This document shows, piece after piece, positions 22,319 through 32,424 of a stretch of 64,000 bases of DNA. The DNA comes from Plasmodiophora brassicae (Eukaryota; Endomyxa; Phytomyxea; Plasmodiophorida; Plasmodiophoridae): the NCBI GenBank assembly GCA_039704465.1, contig JASFAU010000012.1, positions 992,001 to 1,056,000 of the forward strand, read 5' to 3'. The notes beneath the pieces are model-generated. The model made no database searches. It saw nothing but the letters and a program-made list of their open reading frames with translations, and had not been told where the DNA came from. Position numbers and translations under genes: made by a program. The first letter of the stretch is position 1, and each line of letters begins with the position of its first letter.

Positions 22319-23828
22319 TCATAAAGCCGACACCTGTGGTCGAAGAGCGGGCCAGTTCGAGATGCACCAGGCCAGGACCGGGGCGCCCCACTGGGCTTTC
22401 GCCAGCGGCAGGCCGGCCACGACCGGGAAGAACAGGACGCCCAGCGCTTCCGCGGGAAGGTCCCCATGTTTCGACACAAGCCTGGGCAATGCGCGTCTCA
22501 GTACGCGCCTGTCTATGCGGTAGGGCGCAGAACGAACCGATGCAAATGGTCCATGAGTGTGGACAGCGCGTCCCGGTTGGCAAGGCCGGCCAGTGCGATC
22601 GCGATGTTCACGGTGGCAAACAGGTCATCGAAGCGTTCGACGCCCCGGCGCGCTACTGCAATGGGGTTAGTGGCGCGGTCGACTGCTACAGGGACGGCCC
22701 GAGTAGGTAGGCGCGTACCTTCGACGTGGGCGGCCACCTCGGCGAACGTCTCCGCAGAGATCAGGGGCTCCCGGTGGTTGATTTCGCCGAGGACACGCTT
22801 GACGGCGACCCCGACCGCGAAGATGCTGCTGTCCTGCAGCAAGTCGACGATCCCTGGGTCGTCAATAGGGCGGTCGTCTCCATCTATGGCACGGATCGGA
22901 TGCGTGTCATTGCATTCGGTACCGGATCCGTTGCGTACCGTCTCGAAGCGCCTTGGCGATGGCCGCGGTTTGACCCTCATTATCGCTAACCCGATAGACG
23001 CCCAGCTCGAAACGCCCTGACGACAGAGGTCAGATGCGGCAGAGGATGGTGGACGAAGCGCACGCGTACACTCGACTTCCAGGAGGCATTCCCGAAGAAG
23101 CGGTAGGCGTCCCGAGGGGTGCTTCGACAGGTGGTCCGACCATGTCTTGTACCGGATTGAGAATGGAGGAGACGCGCCCAACAGCACCCAGGAATCGCGT
23201 GACGTTGGCAGAGGTCGCGAATGTGGCATTCGCAGGTTCATCAGAGACGGGCGCCGACGCGACGTCTGGCCGGTCCACCAGACCTGGAAGCAGTACCCGT
23301 CACCAACCTGCACAGTGCGACTTAGCGAAGTGGATCCGGGTTCGCGCCTGTGGAGCTTACCGGTACGTCTGACGTGATTTGGAACTTGGTGATTGCCGAC
23401 AGGAATTGGGGCGGCGGGTCGGACAGGCGTCGCCCCGGACGCTGGACGGCTGGTCCAGGACTCGGTGGCGACGACATGGTGGTGTGCAGGGTCAGGTCTA
23501 GGAAAGGTGCAGCGTGCCCGCACCTGCCAATCTGGAAGACGAGCGCCATGTCCGCCGTTTGGCTGGTCGCCAGCAACAGGAACATGTCGATCCGCGACCG
23601 GATTTCGACGCTCTGGCCCCAAACAGCACTTCCCGTGGGGGCACCTACCATCCTGACTCCATTGTTATTGTGGGCGGGTTCGCTGCCACGGGTGCATATC
23701 GGGACCAGGTGGTCCTTCCAGTGGCCGTCGAACAGCCGTAGCGGGGGGCGGGGACCGATCTCGTTATAGTCGGCGGGCGATCCTTCGGCAGACAGGGCCC
23801 AGAGCGCCCAGCACAGCAGCGCCAGCAT
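22319..23828 (-). CDS. RhoGAP-domain protein with N-terminal hydrophobic leader (RhoGAP1)
   Basis: Exons 23828-23361, 23283-23070, 23016-22939, 22883-22719, 22655-22538 and 22481-22319 (401 aa). The C-terminal half is a RhoGAP domain: LPLLRECLLEVE, ELGVYRVSDNEG with the arginine-finger Arg, the second helix VAVKRVLGEI with REPLI, LMDHLHRLVSKHG and ALGVLFFPVV. The KxxxRELP helix has Gly where Arg is usual, and the FGPNL Asn is replaced, so GAP activity may be weak. The N-terminal half starts with a signal-peptide-like stretch and contains a conserved VGAPTG...DMFLLLA segment shared with RhoGAP2 (37110-38656). The 78-nt arginine-finger exon has identical length and phase in both genes. Confidence 0.82.
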
Positions 23829-24368
23829 TGCGCGGCACCAGCCAGCAGATCGGGAATTGGACAAGGATGGACGAGTCGGGTCGGGAGACCGCGGCCAGCG
23901 ACGACGTTTGTGAGGCGAAGGGCCCGGAAACCCAGGTTCCAACGGACGTTCTCGAAATAGGCGTCGGGTCTGCGGCGCCAAACGCGCAGAGTCAGGGGCG
24001 TACGTTCGCCGTTACGTCCAAGTGCATGAGCAGTGCGGTGGGAGCAGGTCGAACGTGTCGGTGCCGGGCGACCACCAGCGCAATGGCATAGCTACGGCGG
24101 CACAGTCGGTGGGCGGGGGGGGTCCCAGCCAGGAAGCGGAAGCGCAGCACCCAGCGGACCGACGTCTGATTGGCCGACCGCCAAGGTCGTGTCACCGGTT
24201 CCGAAAGGCTGGCCGGCAGGCGCCAGGCGGTACTACCCAATCGGAATTGCAATGGTCGGAACGCGGGCCGGGTTGCGCCTGCGGGCGGAGCACGGCGAGT
24301 GCGGGTGCGGTGCGCGCGCCCCGCGCCGCTGCCACAGTGCGCGTGTTCGGACGGCGGCGGCGGCAGTG
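23829..24368. other. Divergent promoter region RhoGAP1/TBCA
   Basis: 540 nt of GC-rich DNA between divergent starts. Open frames here are Arg/Pro/Ala-rich and non-specific. No motif recognised. Confidence 0.45.
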
Positions 24369-24829
24369 ATGGCGGACTCGAAGCGCCAGCTGAAGATCAA
24401 GACGGACTCGGTGACCCGGCTCGGCAAGGAGCTGTCGTACTACGTCAAGGAGCAGGAGGGCCTGGAGCGCAAGCTGTCCGCCCTGCGACAGTCGCAGGCC
24501 GACCCGTACGACATCAAGAAGACGGTCCGGCGACGATCGCGCGCGCATCCCCGTCCGGTTCTGACGTACGCCGTCGCCCTTTACAGGAGGAGTTCGTCGA
24601 CGAGACCGTTTCGGTCGTCCAGGATACGCATTCACGTCTGGTGAAGTCGTACGCCGACCTCGAAGGATACGTCGTACGTGAGCGTCACGCCGCTGTGTGT
24701 TGGCGACGTCTGATCCCGCGTCCCCGTGTCCAGAAGCAGAACCATGGCCAGGATGGTCTGGCCGGATCGGAGGAGCTGACCAAAGCAGAGGCGGCGCTGG
24801 AGAGCGCCGCCTCCCTGATCCGCAGCTGA
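24369..24829 (+). CDS. TBCA: Tubulin-binding cofactor A
   Basis: Exons 24369-24524, 24587-24673 and 24752-24829 (106 aa, exactly the family length). Family features: basic KRQLKIKTDSVTRLGKEL first helix, PYDIKK hinge, DTHSRLVKSYADLEGYV second helix, and a short third helix (EELTKAEAALESA). TBCA is a three-helix chaperone that captures beta-tubulin released from CCT. No introns disturb the helices except at loops. Introns are 62 and 78 nt. Confidence 0.93.
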
Positions 24830-24886
24830 TCGCACGGCGTGCACATACACACGACCTGTCGTTCCTGTATTCGAACTGGCCCAGCG

Positions 24887-25714
24887 TTACCGCCCACGAG
24901 CCCGTCGTGACCTGGCGTTGGGGACGCGCGCGAGTTGCGGTTTCAGTGGCACCGGCTGCCATTGCTGCCGGCGCGCCTGAATCACCGGCAGCATCACCGA
25001 CGACCCCGGCAGCGGTTCCTGCTGTTGTTGGCGATGTTCGTCGTCGTCCGCGGACGGCGCGTCGTCGTTAACGGTTCCGGACGGCGGCGGCGGCGACTCC
25101 GCGTTGATGGATCGTCGCAGGCGCAGGGCGGCCAGCGTCTGGTTCAGGCGATCCAGCGTGCGCATGATCTCGTTCTCGTCGTGGTCGTCGTGCGGGGAAT
25201 AGACGGGTTCGCTGCGGATCGATTTGTGGTCGCCGACCACGCTGGGCGGGACGCGAACAGGAGCCAGCATGCGGAAGCGGTCGCCCGAGCTGCGAGCGTA
25301 GCTGGTCATTCGCCCGATCGCCGGTTCCGGCGCACGACGCGACGGCAACTGGACCGGGGCCGTCACCACCGATTCGGGCGGGTTCCTGTCGATCGTGCGG
25401 TTGCGATCAGAAGCCGTCATCCTCGCTCGGATGGCCCGGCTTTGCTCCAGGCGATGAAGGCGGCGCTCCCTGAGGGCCGTCTGACGCCGCCGTTCCTCTT
25501 CGAGCGCCGTCTGCGCTCGGCGCGCCTCGAGGAACCGTTGCCGTCGCAGGGTCTCCTGCTGCAGCCGACGAAGGAGCTGGGACGACGGTGGCGCCGGTGG
25601 GGGCGGCGACGCTCCAGGCCTGGGCGTCTGCACGATACGTTTCCGTGTCTGGAACTGCATGCTGGGGCGGAAGCGGTCAGAGACGCACCGGATCGTGGAA
25701 CGATACGAGAGCAA
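24887..25714 (-). CDS. Basic coiled-coil ORF, 275 aa, unknown
   Basis: An intronless frame. It has a proline-rich segment (residues 30-45), an Arg/Gln/Glu-rich coiled coil (45-95), a Ser/Arg/Pro linker, a short leucine-rich helix (NEIMRTLDRLNQTLAALRLRR region, about 185-205), an acidic/Gln stretch and a basic tail. The plus-strand frame over the same DNA is also open but looks less like protein. Convergent with TBCA, with 57 nt between the stops. Could be a cytoskeletal or centrosomal coiled-coil protein, but nothing diagnostic is present. Confidence 0.45.
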   Translation of the reverse strand: MLSYRSTIRCVSDRFRPSMQFQTRKRIVQTPRPGASPPPPAPPSSQLLRRLQQETLRRQRFLEARRAQTALEEERRRQTALRERRLHRLEQSRAIRARMTASDRNRTIDRNPPESVVTAPVQLPSRRAPEPAIGRMTSYARSSGDRFRMLAPVRVPPSVVGDHKSIRSEPVYSPHDDHDENEIMRTLDRLNQTLAALRLRRSINAESPPPPSGTVNDDAPSADDDEHRQQQQEPLPGSSVMLPVIQARRQQWQPVPLKPQLARVPNARSRRARGR

Positions 25715-25718
25715 CGCC

Positions 25719-26042
25719 CTACGCGTAGGTCGAGCGCGCCTGGTTCATCGGGCTCAGGACGCCCGTGAAATGGTATGGCGCGCGTGACAGCGCCGACGTC
25801 GGGTGCTGATCGATCACGTCGGCGTAGCGGCCCATCGGCACCCGTCCAGCGTGACCAAGGTTCAGCCTGGAATCATCGACAATGACGGGCAGCAGCAGCA
25901 CTGTGCACGACGTGCCATCATCGGACAGCCGCACAGAGGGGAGGGGGGTGGCGTCCAGCGTTGCCGCTGCTGAGGCACAGGCAGACAGGCCCCTGAGTGG
26001 GGTGCTCAATGATCGCGTTGGGCGCACGACGACGCGAGCCAT
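25719..26042 (-). CDS. Short ORF, 107 aa, unknown
   Basis: The frame has an N-terminal VVVRPTRSLSTPLRGLSAC resembling a mitochondrial presequence, a hydrophobic CTVLLLPVIVDD strand and a C-terminal NQARSTYA. It ends 5 nt before the start of the ORF at 24887-25714, on the same strand. It may be an exon of that neighbour or an independent small gene. Its upstream end overlaps the 3' region of the HSDL2-like gene. No family recognised. Confidence 0.35.
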   Translation of the reverse strand: MARVVVRPTRSLSTPLRGLSACASAAATLDATPLPSVRLSDDGTSCTVLLLPVIVDDSRLNLGHAGRVPMGRYADVIDQHPTSALSRAPYHFTGVLSPMNQARSTYA

Positions 26043-26128
26043 CGCGAATGGGGAGGTAACGCGTCAGACACCCGCGTTCGAGCGGGTCCAGGCAGTATAG
26101 TAGCGGCACTTCAGGCGCGGGCCTGTAT

Positions 26129-27148
26129 TCACAGGAAGTAATCGGGCAGCAGGTGGCTGTCGTCCTTCTGCGACTTGTCCGCTCGGTAGGCGCTGAAGTC
26201 GGTGACGCCGTGGTCGCGAAGGACGACCTCGTCGATGAAGAACTGGCCGGTGACCGTCGGCGGCTTCGTGAGGATAACGTACGCGGCATCCGCCACGATA
26301 TCGGCCGTCCTGCTCCGCCTCATGGATTCGTCGCCACCCAGCAGGTTCGCGACGGCGGCCGTCGCAATCGTCGTCTTGGGCCACAGCGCGTTCACCGCGA
26401 TCTTGTACTTGGCGAATTCGGCGCTCTGGCCGAGGACGCACATCGACATGCCGTATTTCGCGATCGTGTAGGCACAGTGCGGGGCGAACCATTTCGCATC
26501 CATTGTCAGCGGTGGCGACATCGTCAGGATGCGCGCGTGTTTCGACTTCTTCAGGTACGGCAGGGCCGCCTTCGCCAGCAGGAACGCGCCTGCAACGACA
26601 TCAGCGGGCGGTCGAGCGACCGGCGATCCAGTGAACCGCGCGCATTGACACTGTTCATCAGGTCGTACGCCTTCATCGACGTGTTTTCCGTGTTCGTCAA
26701 CGCGATTGCCGATGCGTTGTTGATGACGATGTCGATCCTAAGAGATACGCGCCTCTAAGCGGTTGCGAGCGACTGCGTTTGGCGAACAGCGGGGGGCAAA
26801 CCCGCCGAAACGTTCGACGCCCTTGCGGACGGCCTCCACGACCTGCTCTTCGCTGCGGATATCACATACGACCGGCAACGCCCGCCCACCAGCGCCCTCG
26901 ATTTCGGCGGCGGCGCTGTAGATCGTCCCAGGCAGGCTAGGCGACACGTCCGTTATTCACAGGGCCCGTATCGACAACAGGACCGACTTTGGGTGCGGGT
27001 CCGCCGTCTTGGCGGCGATGATGACGTTGGCGCCGTCGCGGGCGCAGCGCTTGGCGACCGCCAGGCCGATGCCCCGCGACCCGCCGGACACCAGGACGGT
27101 CAGCCCGCGCAGCGACGCCTGATCGGGCGCGTTCGTCGCCGACGCCAT
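26129..27148 (-). CDS. HSDL2: HSDL2-type short-chain dehydrogenase/reductase
   Basis: Exons 27148-26988, 26936-26802, 26737-26637 and 26589-26129 (285 aa). Rossmann motif VSGGSRGIG, then VIIAAKTADPHPN, the NNASAIALTNT active-site loop and the catalytic YTIAKYGMS (Tyr-x3-Lys), with NALWPKT and IADAAY blocks that are characteristic of HSDL2 rather than of SDRs in general. Unlike animal HSDL2 there is no C-terminal SCP2 sterol-carrier domain. The HSDL2 family is mostly peroxisomal/mitochondrial; the end (LPDYFL) is not a PTS1. ATGs at 27169 and 27259 are in frame upstream; 27148 is chosen by homology. Introns are 47-64 nt. Confidence 0.92.
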
Positions 27149-27468
27149 GATGGCGTTCACCCGATCCATGCGGGGACGGCGCTGCTTTCGCTGACTAATC
27201 GGGCGGCACCCGTCGCGGAACGCGCCCACCACCTCCTCCAACGGGGTCGGCCGGCGCAACCCCGGGACCTGACCGTCGCCTGTATTCCTCGGGCAGGGCG
27301 GCGAACGGGCGCCATTATGTACGTACAGAGCTGATCTGCCTACTGTCGGTAGGTATCTTTATCCTGCTATGTTCTGTATGTAGGTAGGGTAGGAGCGGTC
27401 CCGTCATGTGTGGGGTCGTGGCCGCAGAAGTCCGCAGGCGGGGACAGCGTCGCAGGCCGACGACCGCG

Positions 27469-28292
27469 ATGACGACGGCCGCGGGGCCCGGCGACCCGGA
27501 CGTCGCCCACCTGACGTCCGCGGACTTCGACCATGTGTACGAAATGGGTGCGATGCGTGTGCGCGACGCCGGTGCGCTGCTCGGGCGCTGAGGCTGCCGT
27601 TCAGGCGAGGACACGTTCCTGCTGATGTCCGTGCTGGACGACCACATCGCGGCCCTGTGCGCGAACGCGGCGCCGCGCGTCTGCGTCGAGATCGGATCCG
27701 GATCCGGCATCGTGTCGGCGCACCTGTCCAATCTGATCAGATACCATTCCGCAAGACGCCCTATCATATTCGCCACAGACGTCAACGAGAAGGCGGCAGA
27801 AGCCACGTCGAAGACGTTCGCAAAGTTCGGGTGCTGGGTTGAATCGTCGCGCGGTGCGCTGCTCAACGGTTCTGCTCAGGAATGCCGTTCGAGGCGAGGT
27901 CATCGTGACCGATCTGGCGTCCGCGCTCGAACGACGGCTGTCTCATCGCGTCGATGTCCTCGTGTTCAACCCGCCGTACGTGCCGTCGCCGGCGTCAGAG
28001 TTGCGCAGGCGCGACCTGACGGCGGCATGGGCCGGTGGCATCAACGGCGCCGAGGTACGTGGGGATGCTCCAACGCCAACTGGCAGTAACGCCCTGTCCA
28101 CAGGTCATTGAACGCTTCCTGCCTGCGATCGACAAGTTGCTCTCTCCGCACGGCATGCTGTTCCTCGTCCTCATCGAAGCCAACCTGCCCGATGTCATCT
28201 TCGCGAAACTCGAATCCCAAGGCTTCCATTGTCAGGTCCGGCAGTCGTACACATCTCCAGTCTCCGTTCCACATGTTGATCGGTCACTGTAG
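27469..28292 (+). CDS. N6AMT1: HemK2/N6AMT1 (Mtq2) methyltransferase
   Basis: Exons 27469-27547, 27605-27830, 27880-28054 and 28104-28292 (222 aa). The FDHVYE entry motif is followed by EDTFLLM, the SAM-binding EIGSGSGIVSAHL, the ATDVNEKAAEAT motif, and the substrate-binding NPPYVPSP with AAWAGGINGAEV. This set identifies the eRF1-glutamine methyltransferase catalytic subunit (partner TRMT112/Trm112; also reported as histone H4K12 KMT9 in animals). The last 15-20 residues do not look like the usual beta-strand end, so a further small splice near 28250 is possible. Introns are 49-57 nt. Confidence 0.93.
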
Positions 28293-28427
28293 ACGTTAGC
28301 CAGAAGGCATGTCGCCGGCGAGCGCCTGCGAATTACCGGCATTACCCGACAACAATAGACCACATCAGCCTGGTTCCGTTTACTGCGGCACTGAACGTCG
28401 AGTTAGAAGACGACTCACGCGTCAGGT

Positions 28428-29954
28428 TCAGAAGCACTCGCCATCATCGTCGTCGAAGTACGATGCTGTGGGAATTCGGGCAAGCGATTTGGCGTGCGCG
28501 AGGTGACGGTATAGGCGGCGGTATCGATTGCATCGCCTACCCGACCCGCCATCGGCCGGCTGGGAAACACTAACCCATCGGATGCGTCCACCGGTGACAC
28601 TGGCAACGAATATGCCGTCGAGAGCGTGCCCGCTCAGGTTCCCGTCTCCATTGTCAGCAAACAGCCTCGTGTGCATCACGAGAATGAACGCCTGGGTCGA
28701 TGGGTTACGAAGCGCGACACCCCGTCCGAGGTTCTCCGGTATCCCATCAGGCAGCAAGCCAAAGTTGACGGTCTCCACAAACGCAAGACCGAGATCGGCA
28801 GCCATAGACTTGATCACGTCAACGGCGCACGGAGGCGTGTCCACGACGCGCATGACACCCATACAGGTGTGGCTCCGTCGTACGGGAGCATGCGGGGATT
28901 CACCTCGGAACAGCTCGATTTCCCGACGGACGGCCAAGTCGCGAGCCTCTTCTTCCGCCCTCGTCCTCTCCGCGATCTCGTCGTACTTGGCCTGCCGAAT
29001 TCGCTCCGCGACCCGTTCAGCCTGCTCGGGAACAGGGCGGCCCTGCTTACGAAGGCAGTCGGGACGATGCAGAGGCCAGTTCTCCTTCTGGCAATCTCGG
29101 CAGCAGTACGCGACAGACTTACAGGCTGCGCAGATGAGGTTCTTGGTGTCGTCAGGCAGGTATCCACATTGGGCACATGGTAGCGGCCTTGCACGAAGCG
29201 TCCCGTCGGTGTAGGCCCGCATCATTATCTCGGCTGGCGATCCAGCGGGCGGTGGCTGGGCAAGCATCGACCCGACTTCAAGCATGACGCCGCGAACACG
29301 ACTTTCGTCGCCAAACAACGCGCGTAAATTGCGATCAGACGCCAGGCCCGCTTGAGCGAGTTTCGTCAGGAAAGGCATCAGCCCCGGGAATCGTTCAAGC
29401 TGCCCGTGCTTAACCGCTTTGGTCAAAGTCGCTCGCGAGAGCAACGACTGCACGTCATCGTCGTTGCGGTGCTCGAGCAGATACGTGATCGCGCTCACCG
29501 GGTCGTCGGTCGCGTCAGCGTGCTGTTTCTGCTTAAAGAACGGCAAGGACAGCAGGAAATTCTTGCCAATGTCGCCGTCCGGCATGTCATCAAAGCGCTT
29601 CCCACTGGCCCAACCACCCAGGAGCGTCGTCAGCTGTGCCTGGATGCCGTCCGATGGATTGGGCGTTCCGCAGAGCGCATCGCCCTGCCATCTAGGAACG
29701 CGCCGGAAATCGGTGACGGCCACGATGTATCGGTTCGGATCGTCGTCCATAGCAGAGTCGTCCTGTTCGATCGGCCGTCCAATGGCAATGCCGAAGCTGC
29801 CGACCGCAGTCTGAGTCTGCGTCCCAAAATAGCGAATCGTGTCGCATACACAACCACCTCTGCACAATTCCGAAGCCCAGAACACACTCCCTACCCCAGG
29901 AACAGTTGCCTCCATAAGTACGTAGAGATAAAACGGGGGCGTCGCATTCGTCAA
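28428..29954 (-). CDS. MYND zinc-finger protein, 508 aa
   Basis: A long intronless frame. A MYND finger is centred around residues 275-315: CAQC, then CAAC, YCCRDCQ, H and C, with the spacing of seven Cys plus one His. An arginine/glutamate-rich helix follows (about 325-365). The N-terminal 270 residues and the C-terminal 150 residues (which include VMHTRLF and an acidic DDDDGE end) show no known domain. MYND fingers mediate protein-protein contacts, usually with proline-rich ligands. Lack of introns is unusual next to its neighbours. Convergent with N6AMT1. Confidence 0.8.
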   Translation of the reverse strand: MTNATPPFYLYVLMEATVPGVGSVFWASELCRGGCVCDTIRYFGTQTQTAVGSFGIAIGRPIEQDDSAMDDDPNRYIVAVTDFRRVPRWQGDALCGTPNPSDGIQAQLTTLLGGWASGKRFDDMPDGDIGKNFLLSLPFFKQKQHADATDDPVSAITYLLEHRNDDDVQSLLSRATLTKAVKHGQLERFPGLMPFLTKLAQAGLASDRNLRALFGDESRVRGVMLEVGSMLAQPPPAGSPAEIMMRAYTDGTLRARPLPCAQCGYLPDDTKNLICAACKSVAYCCRDCQKENWPLHRPDCLRKQGRPVPEQAERVAERIRQAKYDEIAERTRAEEEARDLAVRREIELFRGESPHAPVRRSHTCMGVMRVVDTPPCAVDVIKSMAADLGLAFVETVNFGLLPDGIPENLGRGVALRNPSTQAFILVMHTRLFADNGDGNLSGHALDGIFVASVTGGRIRWVSVSQPADGGSGRRCNRYRRLYRHLAHAKSLARIPTASYFDDDDGECF

Positions 29955-30930
29955 CAGCCATCCCAGCTCTGAAGTACGGGGTTCATTTGTTGGATGACGA
30001 TTCCAAAGATAGGCCGGTTATTAGTACCAGCGGCTGGCCGCGCTCGCTTTGCTTCACGTATGAAAGAGACGGGAGCCCAGGCCGTTGAAGACTTTGAGTT
30101 CCCGTCGGGTCGTTTGAATAAAACGCGTATGAATGACCTCCCCATTGGGACCGTTCGGACAGAACATGACCGGGGCATGCAGGGCGACGATTTCCGCGTT
30201 CTCGCTGGTCACCACTCCAGCGCCGGCTTTGTCAAGTTCGTGCACGTATGCGGCTCATATCACATGCGGTTAGCATCAACGTCCGGTTCCTGATCATCTG
30301 CCCGCGGCACGACAACGTCGTAGTAACTTTCGTACTCTTGTGCGTACCATGTTTTGATGTTCAGGTCAAATAGCAATTACCGTTGTCGATGAAGCGACAG
30401 GGATCCCGTCAGCCGTCAGGATCCATGCATAATGCGAAGGTCAGATGGGTCGACTGCAACTGCCTGTCCTCCGACCTCGCACACGGTGAATCTGTGGCAT
30501 CTGTCAGGGTGACAATGTCGTCGAGCCGGTAGGGCACACACGTTGCACGTTACATGGGCGATCCTGGCATGCCGATCTGATGGTCCGCTGGTCTTTGGCG
30601 CAACGTAAGTTTGTCCATGATGCAGGCACACTGCTTTCGCTGGCCATGTCGCTGCATGGGCCACGTCGACGTTGTCGTCATCGGGACGTTGCTGGCTGCA
30701 CGTGCTCATTATAACGGTGCGGCGCCGGGGCACCGATTGGGGCGCGTTCCTGGCCACAGCGATGGGAAACTGTTTCTCGTCCCGCGGGATGACACCCCGA
30801 TTGATCCCGCGGGACGAAAATTGCCCCGCGAGCTGCCGCTTTCCGCAGGCGGCCTGCGGGACTGCGGCCAGTCTGCGGGTCAGCCGGGTCTGCGCATTTC
30901 TGAGCTGTGTGTGGGGCTGTGGGCAGTTGA
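29955..30930. other. About 1 kb without a called gene
   Basis: A minus-strand frame at 30054-30245 (63 codons) has protein-like composition (ENAEIVALHAPVMFCPNG region) but no partner exon was found. Plus-strand frames here are low-complexity. Contains the hairpin at 30772-30820 and leads into the transposon. Confidence 0.35.
30772..30820. repeat. Hairpin, 17-bp arms
   Basis: TTTCTCGTCCCGCGGGAT and its complement ATCCCGCGGGACGAAAA are separated by about 13 nt. The stem is GC-rich and perfect over the CGTCCCGCGGGAT core. It sits roughly 110 bp upstream of the first copy of the 17-bp repeat GAGATGGCGAGCATTGA (about 30931 and 30959). Confidence 0.8.
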
Positions 30931-31304
30931 GATGGCGAGCATTGATCTGGTTGTGATCGAGATGGCGAGCATTGACGAGGCCGCCCAAGCGTTTCCGGAT
31001 CTACCGGGGATTGAGATTGACGTTGATGACGGCGACACCGGTCAAGATGCTGTCTGTGGGTCCCTGCTCCGGGGATGGAGTTTGACACCCAACTCGAACT
31101 GAAGAATTTCATCGCAGGGTTCGCCAAGAGGAATGGGTGCCGTGTAAGTCTATCCAACCGTGAATTCAAGTACCAATGTATTGACATTCTTCACAGATCA
31201 TCATAAAGTTCGAGACGTTCGCCAACGCATCTCGCTCTGTAGAGCTGTTCGTACACGAAGGAGCCTGGGCGCGTGGTTGGTTATTTAGTTCCTTAACTGC
31301 TTCG

Positions 31305-31982
31305 TTGGTTCCTACTCATAAGCCATCGTCAGGTGACGGATACTGCAACTTTAAGACAAAGTCGCAAAAAGCTGATCGGTCAGTGAAGGCGTCGAGTACG
31401 TTGAACATACCGTTCACGTATGATGTTAGATACGTCATCAAGGGGGACATATTTTGTCTGCCACACAACCACCTTGTGGAGATCCCCATCTCCTACGACA
31501 GCAATTGTGAACGACCAAGGGGATTTGACGCCCGAACATTTGTCGTGCATACTGAACCTGGGGAAGTATTCCTTCCATTTCCAATGGTAAATGGGGATTA
31601 CGAGCTCCTTTCGTTTATAACTATGTTACAGGTCACACACATGCTGACGGATCAATTCCCTGACTGCAGAATTCAGAAGCCATTATTGCACCGTCTTCTG
31701 CCGAAGGGGAAACTGCAGGCGTTCGGCGGCGATCGTGATGCTATGAATTCCCTTGTCAAACTGGGACGAAGCTACGAAGAACACGGAGGTTTCTTCGAAA
31801 TCGACATCGATGTCGATTGTCGATTGGAAAAAATCTGGCTAGCGCGCGCTGAAGGGCTTCCGTTCGCGTCTGTGTACAATGACGTTGTACAATTAGACGG
31901 AGGCGCAAAGATGAACGCGTACGGCTTTGTGTTCCTTCCGGCCATCGTTATCGATTGCCTTGGTGCGTTCGCCATGCTGTGA
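31305..31982 (+). pseudogene. MULE transposase fragment, truncated
   Basis: An open frame of 225 codons carrying the HNH-type zinc ligand segment, the linker with LLPKGKLQAFGGDRDAMNSL, and the beginning of the transposase catalytic core (DVVQLDGGAKMNAYGFVFLP). The family normally continues for about 150-200 residues with two more acidic catalytic residues. Here the reading stops at 31982, where the DNA becomes the left arm of the large palindrome, so the remainder was lost or displaced. Confidence 0.75.
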
Positions 31983-32422
31983 TCAGTTACTTTACGTGAC
32001 CGCAATGGGTAATAGGCAAGTCGTATGTGGTTGACGCGCACTATGGTTGGGCCCTCCGCTGAAAACAAAGATGACGTCGTGAAGGCGCTGGAATACAGAC
32101 GCTGGAATACTTCAGGGTGAGACGAAGCGGATCTGTTCTGATCGCCAGCGATGCTGTAGCATTCGGTGGCAGCTGCCCTAAATGCTAGAGCATCGCCGGC
32201 GATCAGAACAGATCCGCTTCGTCCCACCCTGAAGTATTCCAGCGTCTGTATTCCAGCGCCTTCACGACGTCATCTTTGTTTTCAGCGGAGGGCCCAGCCA
32301 TCGCGCCAACCACATACGACTTGCCTATTACCCATTGCGGTCACGCAAAGATACTGATCACTGCATGGCAAACGCACCAAGGCAATCGATAACGGTGGCC
32401 GGAAGGAACACAAAGTCGTACG
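31918..32422. repeat. Near-perfect palindrome, about 250-bp arms, no spacer
   Basis: The left arm 31918-32172 and right arm 32173-32422 are reverse complements with only scattered mismatches and a few indels. The centre is GGCAGCTGCC at 32168-32177. Part of the transposase coding sequence (31918-31982) is therefore present twice, once inverted. Such a structure can extrude as a cruciform or give a long hairpin RNA. Confidence 0.9.
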
Positions 32423-32424
32423 GT

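Noticed and set aside
22513..23622. Single 369-codon minus-strand ORF as one uninterrupted exon
   Set aside because: Parts of this frame run through introns of RhoGAP1; joining six exons restores a continuous RhoGAP domain, and only segments of this frame are used.
24935..25768. 277-codon plus-strand frame opposite the basic coiled-coil ORF
   Set aside because: Long Arg/Val runs and no natural start context; the minus-strand frame looks more like protein.
31305..32000. Palindrome as a CRISPR-like or rDNA structure
   Set aside because: Only one inverted pair, transposase coding sequence in the arms, eukaryotic splicing all around.
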